Of a DNA stretch of 64,000 nucleotides, positions 26,096 to 39,250 are shown piece after piece; position 1 is the first letter of the stretch, and each line of letters opens with the position of its first letter. The stretch is from contig CM082578.2 of the NCBI GenBank assembly GCA_040954595.2, positions 5,146,001 through 5,210,000 of the forward strand. Reading direction: 5' to 3'. Made by a program: the position numbers and the translations under genes. The notes under the pieces were generated by a model, which was given only the letters and a program-made list of their open reading frames with translations, was not told the DNA's origin and searched no databases. This DNA comes from Balanoglossus misakiensis (lineage: Eukaryota > Hemichordata).

Positions 26096-26366
26096 GAAGT
26101 AAAAAAAATAGTTTCTGTAGTTTTGAGTGACCCCCATCTCCCCAACCAAGACTGACATTACACTAACTGTATTCTACACACACTGCCAGAACTGATCAAA
26201 AGAAACTTGAGTTAACATGCAATACTGAATTTCAACATGGATGTTTGCAAATTGAAACCAGAAAAAAAAAAAATCCTGTGCATACTCTTGGAAAAACAAT
26301 AATCTGTGACATTTCTGAATTTCGAAAACTGACTAGATCCTTGCCCTTTTCAGCTCATGTACACTC

Positions 26367-26448
26367 TGGCACAGTTCACATATGAACTCTGTGCTTTTAG
26401 TCTTGCATGGCACAATTCACATATGAACTCTGTGCTTTTAGTCTTGCA
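26367..26448. repeat. 41-bp tandem duplication
   Basis: Two adjacent copies of a 41-bp unit start TGGCACAGTTCACATATGAA and TGGCACAATTCACATATGAA. They differ at one or two bases. The unit lies about 270 bp downstream of the PIM poly(A) signal. Confidence 0.9.
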
Positions 26449-28904
26449 TAAAAACGACTGTGTCGCAGCACAGACCCTTGAGAAAAGGTCGTTACATCAC
26501 AAAACATGTGAGCATCATGCGTACACCCATGCTGGAAAGACGGTCTTCACATGGGCCTATTGTTCTGCCTGGCAATCAGATAGTGCAGTTTACCTTTGGC
26601 AAGGTACGAACTAGAATTGGCCAGGTGATCATTAATCATCATTTTGGAGTGCCAAATTCCAGATAAGGGGACGGAGTACACCATTTACATAGAGCATGAT
26701 ACGGGGCATGTGATTCTACACTAAATCCACGTGCAGTATGGGCGCCATTACTTGGTTCGTATATATTGCAATGGGCTGATCAATATATCTAGGCTGAATA
26801 TATTATATGATTTAATAGATATAGAGAGGCAGCAGCGAAATTTTCATGTAAGGCGTCTCCCATGCCCCTTCTTAATATATTGGTATTTTATTACTCATGA
26901 ATTAACAAAGAAAATTGTTCTCATTTTACACCCAGCCTTAACCTGCTACCGTAGGCCAATCTTGTTTGTGGTGATACGCTTGAACGTGACTGTGGTTTGT
27001 AAACCGACGAACGCTAGTTTTTTTTCTGCCCTTGAACGCCTCCCTTTCCTTTGGAGTCTCCTGCAAGGAAAAGGCCTTGCCAACCAATTACGCTGTCAAT
27101 CACTTTAACAAAAAAACGGAGGGTCTTCCATAGTTCCTGTGAGATTACAACAAATATGAACAAAGGACACATTCATGCCGCCGATCCATTCATCTCCCAT
27201 TCACGTAAAAACACGACTCAGCCAACTAGCTGCGTGTATATGCAAAGCGAACGAACACGCCGATCGTTCATTTTATCCGCTACAAAGTAAAACAGGTTCC
27301 ATATATCCACCCAAACAAACGCGGACACTTTCCTTGTATGAGACCAATAAAAACGGGCAAATTAAACTGCGAGGTTGTAACATTTTATTTAATGGCTTTA
27401 CACACGCGCGTGTCGTTTTCCCGCCATTTCCACGCGGCGTACGACGCACAGAAGGCCATTGGAGGAGAGACGATCACGTTCGACCTTCAGTCAACTGTGT
27501 GTGGGTCATATATCTTTCATTCATTTGCATTATGCCGGCTCCGAGTCTGAGCAAGGTCAAACCAAGGACAGCGAATCAGGAAGATGCCGGCTTTCCGTCG
27601 TCTCAGCCTTGAAAATTCTCGTGCCATTTTACAAATGAAATACATTTTTGATAATTTCAGAAGAAGTCGCGTTCAGGAAATTTTTGAGAATGGCGACGTC
27701 TGGATGATTTAGCTAGCGAGTGGAGGCAGTAGTATTTCTAATTTAGCGACGTACTACAATATTTACGTCTACTATACTATACGCCAACCGAGCTCGCTCG
27801 CAGCATACCCCGAACATAAACCCTGTTCGCGTACGATAAAATTCTGGCAGAAGCCAGAGCGTTGCATAAGAATGTCTTGGCATGCCATCCGTGCGAATTT
27901 GCGCTACATTTTCTCCACCTTTTATATGCATAAAAAGAAACCCATTTTTGTCGGTGCTACATTTGTAGAGCTGCAAAGAGTCAAGGTTACATCCTGTATT
28001 AATTGCTGTTCTTGACCCTTCGTGCATGAATTAGGCTTAGAACATTATGTCTATGGCTATGCAGAGGCTGATAGCTGCAATTTTTCTCCTGAAATTTTAC
28101 TCGTACTGTATTGATAAGTACATAAACTTGCATCATGATTGTGTTTCGAATTGAAGAGAGGGGTCAAGTCGGGAGAGATGGTGCTTTTAAACGGGACCTA
28201 ACGATATTTCTAATTTCAGACAAGTGCCATCCAGGGTCCGATGCATTTGTAGGGAGATTAAAATGACTACATAAACGATACTTAAAAATTTCCATCGGTT
28301 ACTTCAATCTCTCCCCCTCCATGAAGTGCTTCGTGCGTACGTGTTACATGCCCTATTTAAACGTGCAGCCGGTAATTTACAAAACAAAATTGTCGGTTTT
28401 TATATATAAATGGAGCCTGGGACGTGATAGAACATTTCTCCTTGAATGTAGAATGTTGACAAACACGCTCTATTACTATGATCACTATGACATTGCCATG
28501 GCTTTTTCATTACCTTCGCATTTCACCTTCGAACAACAAGAATGGATCTTTACCATAAACAAGCCAGACTCTAGCCCTGGATGTCTTCCGTGCAAATTGT
28601 ACTATTCCCCTGCAGTAATTATACAAACAATTAACACACATTTATTATAATATATATATTTTATTGCGTTTCGACTGGTCCGATACAAAGTGCTCAATAC
28701 CAAAGGAGATATATACCGATACCAAATCGAGTTTATTTATTGGTAACCTGACTTCTGCATGGATGGTGAATATCCAACGGTAACATTTTTACTTCCGATC
28801 AAAATGATCACTACAGTACAACGTTGGTACAAAGTCGGTTCAACGGTAAACTTCAGAAACTTTGATCAGGAGCGCAAGAGTTGCAATGTCACACACAAGG
28901 TCGC

Positions 28905-28919
28905 GGGGGGGGGGGGGGG
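28905..28919. repeat. Poly-G tract (G15)
   Basis: A run of 15 G after TCGC. Shorter G or C runs also occur at 7782-7791, about 9763-9772, about 11285-11305 and about 11977-11987. Confidence 0.9.
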
Positions 28920-30346
28920 TAAACCGGCCCGTGTGGATGTCAGACCGTATCATATGCACAATGGCGCGAAATTCGCACACTTTGATCATTGGTTATTATA
29001 GTCACGGTGCTTTATGTCAAGGGCCTTGAACTGTCCGTGTCCCGGGGGCCGTGTGGGAACGATAGCTACCGTGCGATCTCCTCACTGTAGAACCTGCCGA
29101 AAAGTTTGTTTAGAAACTGAAGACGGGTGCATGCTACATTTAATTTTAAAAATCAAACCGATAGACTAACATATGACCGAAAAAGGTCGAGCTTCAGCGA
29201 AGGGTCAGCCAAGTGGTTCGGTGCACATGTAAACCAGGGGCTCACATACACAACAAGTGCGTATTAAAACACACATCTCTTTAATATTGAGACACAAACA
29301 TACAAGCAAACAGCCAACATACCGAGAAAGTATTCCAATCCCATTTAAGAAAAATAATCTAATTATACAAAAGACGTGGTGCAAAAAACGATACTATAGT
29401 ATTATAGGCCTAAAGTGTTGCAAATCTGCCCGTCTGTATATTATTGCCTGTCTGACACCCTCCGTGGCGACAATTACTGCCACGTGCCAAGCTAATTAGG
29501 CCTATAAAATAGTCTCGTCAACGCATGATTTGCCTGCCGCAGACGCAGTGGCAATCAGAATTCATTCCCACATCTGCTTTTCCCCGGCGTCTGAACTTTT
29601 CCCGATCTGCACACAGTCCGGGCATGCCATTGAAAATTTCACTCATGCAGCCGTGTCTGTTGTCCTCCAGATGCCCTCAGTGCACAGTGACAGGCGGTGG
29701 TTGACCCAAACATTTACGCGATGACACGAACGCTGTAGTGTAGTGACATGATACAGTTTCCCCGAGCGAGAGTCGTTCTGCCGGGGACGATCTGTTCCTG
29801 TCGCGATCGAGTGACAGCTGGTCCAACCTTCTCATCAACGTGAACAGGCTTTCCGTGCGGCTAACTGCACCTGCACGCACATAAAGTAGCAATGTAAGGC
29901 CAAGGTCGGGACGAAGGAAAGTGACAAAAAAGTGCCGGTTTGAGAAGGGGGCAAGGGAGGATGAGGGCGGCGTACAGGTAGCGGAGGTTGGCGTTGGGGA
30001 TAGGGGGAAACGAGGTGGGGGTAGGGGGAAAACGAGGTACTCCGCCGGTGAGGTACATGGAAGGCAGGCGAGCAATATTAAGAGACTTGGGCCTAAATTT
30101 AACAGAAATAGGAGGGAGTACTTATATGCGCAGAGCATTGATCACATGGGATGATGCTATGACGAGCGGGATAGTCTGTGGGGAGCTCGGGACATCGGCC
30201 AGGAGACAATGGGGAAAAAGTACGTAGCATGGCAGTTAGGGGCGTGGCCACGAAATGCGGAGACGAGAAATAAACGTTTACAAGTACATGTAGTAGAAGT
30301 TGTAGAATGAAAATCAAAAAATTAAGTGAAAAAAAAATTATTATTT

Positions 30347-30579
30347 TTTATTTCACAAGATTTAAGTCATGAAAGTGGGAAATTTGTTTTGAAATACAAA
30401 GAATTGAACTTTCATATTTGCAGACTTTTAGCCTGCCATTGTAAAATATGCCTAGAAGGCTATTGCATCATCTCAAGTCGGTGTTGGCAGCTGTAGAAAC
30501 ATTTTACTGAACACCCAATGCATTGCCACACCGCATTCCATCTGCATGGCTTAGGATTGCACAAAATTGTCTGACCAAA
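30347..30579 (-). CDS. Candidate 3'-terminal exon of an unidentified minus-strand gene
   Basis: Read on the minus strand, a strong acceptor (TTTGTTTTTTCTATTTCAG) ends at 30580. The next 39 codons, 30579-30463, are open, then TAG (30462-30460). The peptide is cysteine-rich, with spacing C-x4-C-x7-C-x2-C-x3-C-x3-C; it contains PCRWNAVWQCIGC. An AATAAA follows on the minus strand at 30352-30347, about 110 nt after the stop. The position coincides with the switch from CpG-rich to CpG-poor sequence, as expected where a methylated transcription unit ends. I do not recognise the family, and the frame at the acceptor is assumed. It could be chance. Confidence 0.3.
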
Positions 30580-31977
30580 CTGAAATAGAAAAAACAAACA
30601 AGAGAGAAATAATTAATATAAATAACATTTTCCCACTATCACTCTATTGTTGTAAAGAATGTTATCAGAGCCGCACATTTCTTTTAGCAATTTCTTAATT
30701 TTTTTTTAGGTCAAAGACTAAATAAACGTCTGCGACATCATGTAATATTTATTACATCCACATCCAATCCATCTATTCATGCAGATGCACATACATACAT
30801 ACATACATATGCACTTTTTTGTTTGACGTTTGGGAAATTCTCTATGGAGGCTGTGAATGAAGGGTTTTGCTGGTATCGTGATTACTCCACTATTGAACAG
30901 GAACTGAATTACAAGCATTATTCTATAAATAACACATTTCACATGTAACAATAGATTCTGATGCAGACATACCGGCAAAATAGTTTTTAAAAACACAGTA
31001 TTACAATTGACCGTAGTTTATCAGCGGGAAACCAATATCATTTTACAAAAATAAAAAATTAATTTATAGATCGGTAAGATCGGTAATTCATATTGAATGA
31101 TGGATTCTGTTTGTGTTTTGTGTGTGTGCTGATAACAACAGAAGCTTTGTACTATATTTGAGCCAGCAGAGCCAAACATAGACAGAATTATACCGCTATT
31201 GGAAAGCTGTCTACCCATAAAGTTAAAAATAGCAACAGATATTTGCAAGGTTATTTAGGTATTCCAGTCAGTCGCCTGGTGATGTTTCTCACCAAATGCA
31301 AACAGCATATAAATAGCATGTTTGGAGGATTTTGGGCCAAGAAGTGAGTTTTCCAAGTCTTAAATTCTTATGATTGGTTTTCCCCATCTCTAAAACTACA
31401 GATGTGAGATTCCCACCAAAATCAGGAATCTGATATTTCCCCCCAGACACTTCTGGTGGTAAAAATAGCCACAGATTAAAATGGCAGTGGTCATCCTGTG
31501 TTCTAGGATGCTATATTTAACATGTATGATAACTTATGTCAATATTACAAGCTGACCAAGGACTTATTAGGTAAATTTTTATGTGAAGAAAAAAAATTGA
31601 TGCTAAAAATAAACGACTGAATTATCAATGGACGATATTTGATATGATGCGAGCGTTATTTAAAGGTGCTGGCAAAATGTTAATGGATGGTCGTTATATC
31701 ACTTAATTATGCCATTCATTTATTTCTCCATGTAATATGTTTCATAATTTTATCTGAAATCAAATATTTCCGGAGTTACAGATACTGTGTTGAATTTAAA
31801 GATTCTGTTTATCTGGAAGCCCCTTCCTGGCTTGCACAAAACACCAATCTTATCTAGTGCCGTGCTCCCTGCTACCATTGCAGTGAGAAAAAGCCATCTG
31901 TTTTGCCATGTGATACCTATATTTATCAACATACAGGAACAAATAAAAGCATTTAGTAGTTTTTTTATCTTTTTATT

Positions 31978-32047
31978 GGGGGGGGGGGGGGGGTTAGAGA
32001 AATTCAGTCCCAACTTATGGCAGTTTACCCCCCCCCCCCCCCCCCCC
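31978..32047. repeat. G16 tract and C20 tract in inverted arrangement
   Basis: A run of 16 G (31978-31993) is followed 34 nt later by a run of 20 C (32028-32047). On one strand the tracts could pair into a hairpin with a 16-bp G:C stem, or each could form a quadruplex or i-motif. Confidence 0.95.
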
Positions 32048-35000
32048 ACCAGCCAAATAGTATGTTTGCTTGGAGATCATACAATTAAAATATCCCATTC
32101 CTTGAATTGCAAATTCCGACATTCTGTTTCAAACCGTGTGTGGGAAATATATCCTGGAGCTCAACAGTCGGATATTCTTTTTTATTCCTCAGAGAAAATT
32201 CAACATTTAATTTAGTAATTGTCATTCAAGGATTGTTGAACTGAAAGTCTGACAATATTTTTCACAATTTATTTCAATTTCCTAGATGTTGCATCACATC
32301 GTCACAGTCAGAAACATTTATTGATCGGACAGATTAATATACTTTTCCACTGATCACACCTGAGAAGTCGGATTAGAAGTTCACCTACAGTATGCTGTAA
32401 TTGATACATTATGTCAAAATTTCCGAGGTAACATATGCATCGAGAAATACAGAAATTACGCTAGCCTAAAATCGAGCAGACAGCAGAAAGTGACCTTTTT
32501 TTTCTAGTGTCTAATTTCACAGCCTCGCTAAACCGAATCACCTGTGTCTGGTTACAGCCATTGATGCCACGACAGAAAAAGTCATTTGAGGTAACACGGT
32601 CAAGGCTAAGGCATGCACATACATTAGGGTTTATGACTAGACGCCTACTACTAGGTAAATAGTAGCGCACGCACACTCAGCAGACCCGATATGACCCCAT
32701 CATGTATTCATGCTTCAACCGACAGTGAGTGAAGTATTGCAGCCTGCTCGTGCTTCTACTTGATTACACCGACGCCTACATACACCTCATTATAATAATT
32801 ACTATTTTACTCAGAAGTAACTGGTTAACGCCGCAGGGATAATATGGGCCGGTTTCAGATTATGACAACGTACGTGGGATTCTGAGAAGCGCTTCTGTAG
32901 GTTTTAGTCAAGTTCAAGGTGCTGTTTTGAGTGCTTATTGAAGCCGCAACCACGCGATGGAACACTGGATGATACCGGCTTTACGGAAAAAAATTAATAA
33001 AAAAAAAAAGTAACATTATGGGTGGGTTTTTGTTTTGAGTTGTCATTTCGCTCTACAAAGACAACTGGATGTGCATGATTCTAAAGAATTGCAACACTCT
33101 TCCTTAGGCGTCTGTAGTTGTAAATGAATTTGGTTAAGTCGAGACAGTCACATTTAAAATGACCTGGACGCCCCTTGATACTGTCTCCAGTCTAAAGCAG
33201 CATTTTCCCTCTCACAATTAACTGATCCTGGTTGCAAGGAGCCAAATAATGCGTCAACATACCTGTGACGCCCGTGTAACTAAGCCAGCTATAAACCTCA
33301 TTTTAGTCAATATCACCCTAAAAAATCATGCTTTCAAGTGTAAATGCTGGTGTCTCATAGCTGACCTTTTGGAGTGTCTCACAAGTCTGTCAACTGGAAA
33401 TTAAATATAACACACGCTATTCAAATGAAAAATTAACTTTTAATTGCTTCACAGCCATTGGTCAGACGGTTCTTTATTGCCTCCAAGCCTACATATGGGG
33501 GTAACCGGGTGTTTAATGAGGATTATTTACAAGGGGATCATATAAAGTAATAAAAAAATGAAAATTGGTTTTTGAAAATTCCGAGAAAATGCAGCACTAT
33601 ATTCTACATGATTTCACATTAGGTTTTGCTGGGGACTGAAAATATTTGCTTGCTTTTGATCAGCTATAGAGATGTGCCTTGTCTCAACCTTTGCTGGGTT
33701 TTTTGCTGTTCTTGTTATGCTTCTGTATGTCATCTGTCTGTACAGCTGATTTGAATCTGATTGGGCTCTTCATTTTTTTTAACTATAGAAATTATTACCT
33801 GTAGAATGCTGTAAAATACTTTAATACAAGCTAATTTGTCGTAATATCTTATAATATTACGTTGATAATTTTTCGCAATTTTGTTTCATACAGTAAATGA
33901 ATTAGTATTTTTGTTAAACTATACTTTCTAACAAAAATGCCAAATTGAAGAATCTGAAGACTCACAACTGATTATCAAGATTAATCCATAATTCTTAAAT
34001 CAATCGTTAAATATTCTTCGAATCGTATCACATGTCTTTATAAACTATTTTTAAGAAATGCGCATATGTGCAATACCTTGTGTCGGTCTCTGTTAACGGT
34101 ATTTTATGGAGGTTCAAATGCGCCTTCTTCTGAATTGCCTTATGGTTATATTTGGTTGCACTGCCAAGGTTATATTAACAACAAAAATGGATTTGCATTG
34201 ACCCCTCAGTATTTTATTTCACCTAGGCTAACCTAGGCAAGGTTAATGTTGAAATAAAAACTGGGGAACATGAGAATGATATTATCAAAGCATCAGCAGA
34301 TGTATTGACTGAGGTGAGCTCGTATTTCATAAGGTACTGGGTGCAAGGTTTGATTTAATTGTGATGAACTCCTTTCAAGGGTTGGAAGGCTGGAGGATAC
34401 TACTTTAACCTGCATAAACATCTAACTTGATGAAAATATTAATGTTCGTGGGTTATTATTTGTAAAGTCAGAGAATTTACAGGGCTACTGATTATTTCCA
34501 TACAAGTTAAATAAACTAAAAAACTAAAAGCACACTGCTTGTAAAGAGATGATTGCCATCCAAACAACAACAATAAAACAACAACAACAAACTATACTCC
34601 AAACCTGTTGATTTATAAGCAATGTTTATTCAATGGAGGCTAAATGCAAACAAGAGATATGCAATGCAGTGGGCCATCTAAAAACATCCAGTCAACAGTG
34701 CTTCACACCTAGTTACAATAGATGAGACCAGGTCACATGATACAACAGTCACACCTGGTGCTTTTTCCCAGAATGCACGATTTTGAGGCCCTACAAAATC
34801 AGTTTTTTTTTTATTTTACCAAAAACAGGTGACTTATGGTTGGTGAAAATGACTTCTATCATCTAATAACCAATCTCCCCAATATTTATATATGCAAAGA
34901 GTATGCTATTTTGAATGTGTAAATTTTGCTTTCCATTTAGATAAGTAGTGCATGTAAGATTTTTACTCTCTAAGGAAAAGTAGGTGTAAACTTGTAGATT

Positions 35001-35439
35001 TTTTCCAGTATTTTTTGTTCAGTGTATCAACTATCCGGTACACTTTCTTGTTCTTGCATGTTAAAATTGCCCAGTATTCTTCTTGCCAAAAGCAAGTACA
35101 TCTCTGTAATGGCCATTGTTATTGTTGACATTATTTCATCTGAGCTGTAATGGTAAGCTAAATACTTGACATATCAAGAAAACTGCAAACAAAGCAAAAA
35201 CAACACAGAGCAAAAAACTGAAAAAAGCCAAATCTGTACAGCTAATATTGCATTTTAAAGAAAAAACACTGATGACTTTATATGACACTACATTAAAGAC
35301 TTTATATATTATATGTAGAACAATTCAACCCCGGTCCCTGGCGGTCAGTCAAATTGGCTTGTCCATGCCTGCAAAGACTATATCACATTATGTTAATGAC
35401 ATACGCGCCTCCACACCCATGTAATGTAATTATGAAATT

Positions 35440-35562
35440 GATTAATTACGATGGAATATTATCAGCTCTCCTTCTCAGACACGGGGGCTGTTCCATCAAT
35501 TACGTCAACTAGCTGAGAAAATGAGTTACGGTGTTAATGTCAGAGAAATCAATTACCGGCGT
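35440..35562. promoter_or_regulatory. Cluster of homeodomain-type AATTAC motifs, candidate enhancer
   Basis: GATTAATTACG (about 35440), ATCAATTACG (about 35496) and ATCAATTACC (about 35548) occur within 120 bp, together with GTTAATG. CpGs are retained here although the surroundings lack them, which hints at constraint. Confidence 0.3.
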
Positions 35563-38527
35563 ACTCTCTCCTTCTTTTTTTTCCATAGCGAGTAATTGTG
35601 TGGGAAGTGCTTTTTCCCAGGTAGCTACCTGCATTAAGTGAACTAGGAAAATGTCAAACTGTGTGTAAGGTCACCTTTGGGTGTCCCTAGTGATCGGGGG
35701 AAAGTTAGCGGTGCCCTATCTTGGCTTCGCATCAGTATTTGAGGCCAAATTCTGGGAAATGATTGCTGTCACACGGGAAACAATATTTCATGAACTTTGC
35801 TCTATATGCGCATTGATGCCTCGGTATTATCCGTCATTAATTTGGCGATTTTTATCTAAATGGTTTCGGTCGATGTGATCTAAATATAGAATAATATATA
35901 TCGTTAACGTCATTCCGGGAAAATAAATGATCGAGACAGCACACGCATCTGAGCTTTAAAACCAAACCTGTTTTGCATGCAAATTAAGTACATACGTCAA
36001 GCCGGTAATGTCAAAGACTGGGTCAGGATCTCAGACATCATTTTACTTTTCCTTCATCTGGGGTCAGAATCAATTCATTTGTCTTTAGAAGGTATTTGAC
36101 TGAGCGCTGCAAGATAGTGGATTGCTCACATATATATGGTGGCTGCAGTGTATTGTAACCTATCTGCCATTCTAGTCTGTGTCAAACAGCTGTCATACTA
36201 CCGGTGTATTAAATAATGCCTGGATTTCATCCCTAGAAGGAAAAGTGTTTCATCGTGTCAAGTGCACTGAAAATCTTCAGGGCACGGAGAAAGCAAGGGT
36301 CAAAGCTAAGGTCATCTAGGGGAGAGGTGCGCACTCTGCAAACTGCTTTTCTTATTGCGATCCACAAGTCTAGTTAATGTGATGAACCGAGAACATTGCC
36401 ACTGCCAAACAGTATCAGTATTGAAAAGACTCTACATCATGGTTTCCATGACAACAAAACATAAGACTCCGAGGACATGGCAGAACAGTACATCAATAAT
36501 AAATAGCTGCATTTATTTTACCGAAGAGAACTAAAAACTTACTGCGAGTGAAAAATTTATTTTATTACAGTATGTTTACATCTTCACTTACAAGAAAAAA
36601 AAATGGGACATGGCTCAAAAATGAAAGTGCTTTATGTTCCCATTGTAACTGATCCCAAAACCCAGAAGTTATTTTTAGAAATGATGGCTCTAGTGATTTA
36701 AATCACTTGCACTTGAAACAATACTGTCCTATTTCTTTTATAAAGTCGGACATGACCGTCATAAAATTGTGGAACGAAATAGTCATTATAAGTAAATTGC
36801 TTATGGCAAACCATTATTTCCAGGAAAGATAACAAAATACCAGTGGAATAATTAATCACTTACGCAGAAATATGTATTCACAAAACTGTTCAATCATGTC
36901 AACAATAACAAGGCCACAGCTAGAACTGAAACAAAGTGGTGAAAATTGTCAAAAATATCAAACTGGTGACCTAGTAATAAAAAATAAAATGTCAAAGATA
37001 AAAAAAATGCATATAAACAGCAATATGAAACCAAAATCGAATATTATTAATGATTTCCGAGATTGTCAATACAAAGTTACTATAGTGCTTTACTTCACGC
37101 GCATCAGCGATCAGTACATCTGATTGATTTTTTTTTGGAGGCACATAAAAAGAAACAATCGATTTCACTTTTTCAAATATTCATACAGAATTCTAAAAAT
37201 AGCCGGCAATGCAGCGAGTCCAAATGAATGAGCAACAAACATAACCTCTGATGACGTACGACCATTTTTGACATGCAAATGTTACTATCACAATTGATTG
37301 AGCGATTTCAGAAGTGAATCGGCGTCATAATATTTACATGCTATACGCACCTGCAGTATGAGAAGATTTGCATCTGCTGACGTCACACATTGGAGCGATG
37401 TCTTCCAAAGATCGCCGTGGCAACCAAGGGGAGCCATGACGATGTTTCCATAATATACGGCTTACTATACACTGACGTCATTACACTAACCTCATGCAAA
37501 TTCAACCCACTTCTTTTTCTGACCGTGTTGTGCTAACTGCTTCCATGCAGACAGCAGAAAAAAAAAGGATGGTTGACACAAGCGGCAACTGTGTCTGGTT
37601 TCTAGGGGCGCCACACCGCGCTTGAGGAACTCCGATGTCTACGCACAACCCTGGAGAGATTACACCTGGCAAAGATTCACTCACTCAAAAATATTGCTAA
37701 ATAAACACACAATATTAAAACAATTCACATTTTATAAAGAAGATATATTTTATTTAAATAATCTCATCAGATCATTACAATATGCAATTACAACATTATG
37801 AATGTTTCAACTAATAATTTTACAAATCAGGAGGAGTTAATGACTATTCAATGCCATTTTACTATACATGAATATTTATTCGGTATTCACTGACTTTGAC
37901 CTTTAGACAGTAGACAGTAGTAGAAACTGCCTGTGCTTTCTGAAATTCATTATTATTGCTGTGATCCCAATGTTTTATTGTGGATGGTACCATTATTGGT
38001 GGAGGGGTGGCAGGTATCAGACAAAGGGGCAGTTGCAAAATTGTGATGCTGAAAGATACAGCTGCAGTCTCCTCCACAAAAGTCACTTTCATGTGATTTT
38101 TTTATCGGCTGAAATATTCCAAATATGTATTTGGAGAAAATGAAAGTTGACATCTAAGAAAATCTACAATCTAGACATATTATTAAAAAGTAGACATAGG
38201 ACAGATTCCAATTTTAAATGGTTAATGTAAAATGCGTACAAAAACTTTGTGTTTTTTGTTTTTCCATTATTCAACACATTCAGCATGTCTGGCAACACTT
38301 CGCAAACTGTTTAATGGACTGAATCATCTATGGTTTAAATGTCAAACCGTGACTCAAGACAAAAATTGTTTTTGAAAAGTGAGTAACACACCGGGGGTAA
38401 TTTCAGAGGCAGAGGGGAATTGACGACAGTCACAATGAAAATATATCCCTAAAGTCAACCAGACCAAATTTGTCCATCTGTCCAGCTTGTTTTGAGGAGG
38501 CTGTGACTTGGATGACGTGCTCACACT

Positions 38528-38630
38528 TCCCATGAGAATGGGTCTGAGAAGTGATTGCCCCGTCGCTCAGCGCTCTCTACCTTACTGATGATGTCCCACT
38601 GGCCTCCATTATAACACCTGTGATTTAAGA
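38528..38630 (-). CDS. Candidate minus-strand exon, unidentified
   Basis: On the minus strand a strong acceptor (TTTTCGTTTTTCTTAAATCACAG) ends at about 38631. It opens a frame reading CYNGGQWDIISKVESAERRG and on to a stop codon after SWEV at about 38528. The stretch keeps several CpGs in a CpG-poor neighbourhood. A GTAAGG donor follows the first 32 nt, so a phase 1-1 microexon is the alternative reading. The protein family is not recognised. Confidence 0.25.
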
Positions 38631-39230
38631 AAAACGAAAACAGAGTTGTTAAATCGCGTACTTAACTGGTGTCATTTCAAATGTTAACAGGTTCGACTTC
38701 TTTAATACTCAGCTGACTCAGATACCCACAATTCCATCTGATGGACCCATATGGCCAGAAGTGCTCAAAGACTTCTTCACTATGTGTAACTTTCGACTAT
38801 TTTTTTCAGTAGTTTTGTTCTGTATATCAACCATGTTATCTTATGTGGCTCCCAGAAGCATGTATGCCTATGCCTAATAATATTACTTAACACAGCCTGC
38901 TAGTGCAGGTTGAACATTTTGCAGGTACTACAACAGAAATGACGATAGCGCATGAAAGATTTCATGACCAACGTCTGTATAAGCTAGCATTTTGCTTGGA
39001 TTATTTCACAGATTGTGCAACTCGATTTTACATTCTGTCTGTCAATAAGCACAGCCACAACTGTATTATATCAGACTACCAGTCTGCCTGTTTCTTATTT
39101 CTTTTTTATCCTTTGAATTCATCTGATAGTTGTGCAGTGGTCTGAGCATATCCATTAAAGTAACAAACTTACATAAATTTTGCAGTTTAGTTGTGGATTT
39201 CAAACGTATTTCATAATTTTTCACCGAGAT

Positions 39231-39250
39231 GGGGGGGGGGGGGGGGGGGG
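39231..39250. repeat. Poly-G tract (G20)
   Basis: A run of 20 G in otherwise AT-rich sequence. Confidence 0.95.

Larger units (their letters stand above)
26100..30330. other. Region downstream of PIM, no gene recognised
   Basis: It contains the 41-bp tandem repeat, a poly-G tract and a purine-rich stretch at about 29900-30130 that keeps several frames open through composition alone. CpG remains frequent until about 30.3 kb. Confidence 0.55.

Noticed and set aside
29677-30227. Long frames on both strands near 30 kb
   Set aside because: Purine-rich low-complexity sequence keeps frames open; no domain recognised.
35681-35878. 65-codon plus frame with protein-like appearance
   Set aside because: GTG-initiated, no family recognised, no acceptor or donor pairing; more likely part of a noncoding element.
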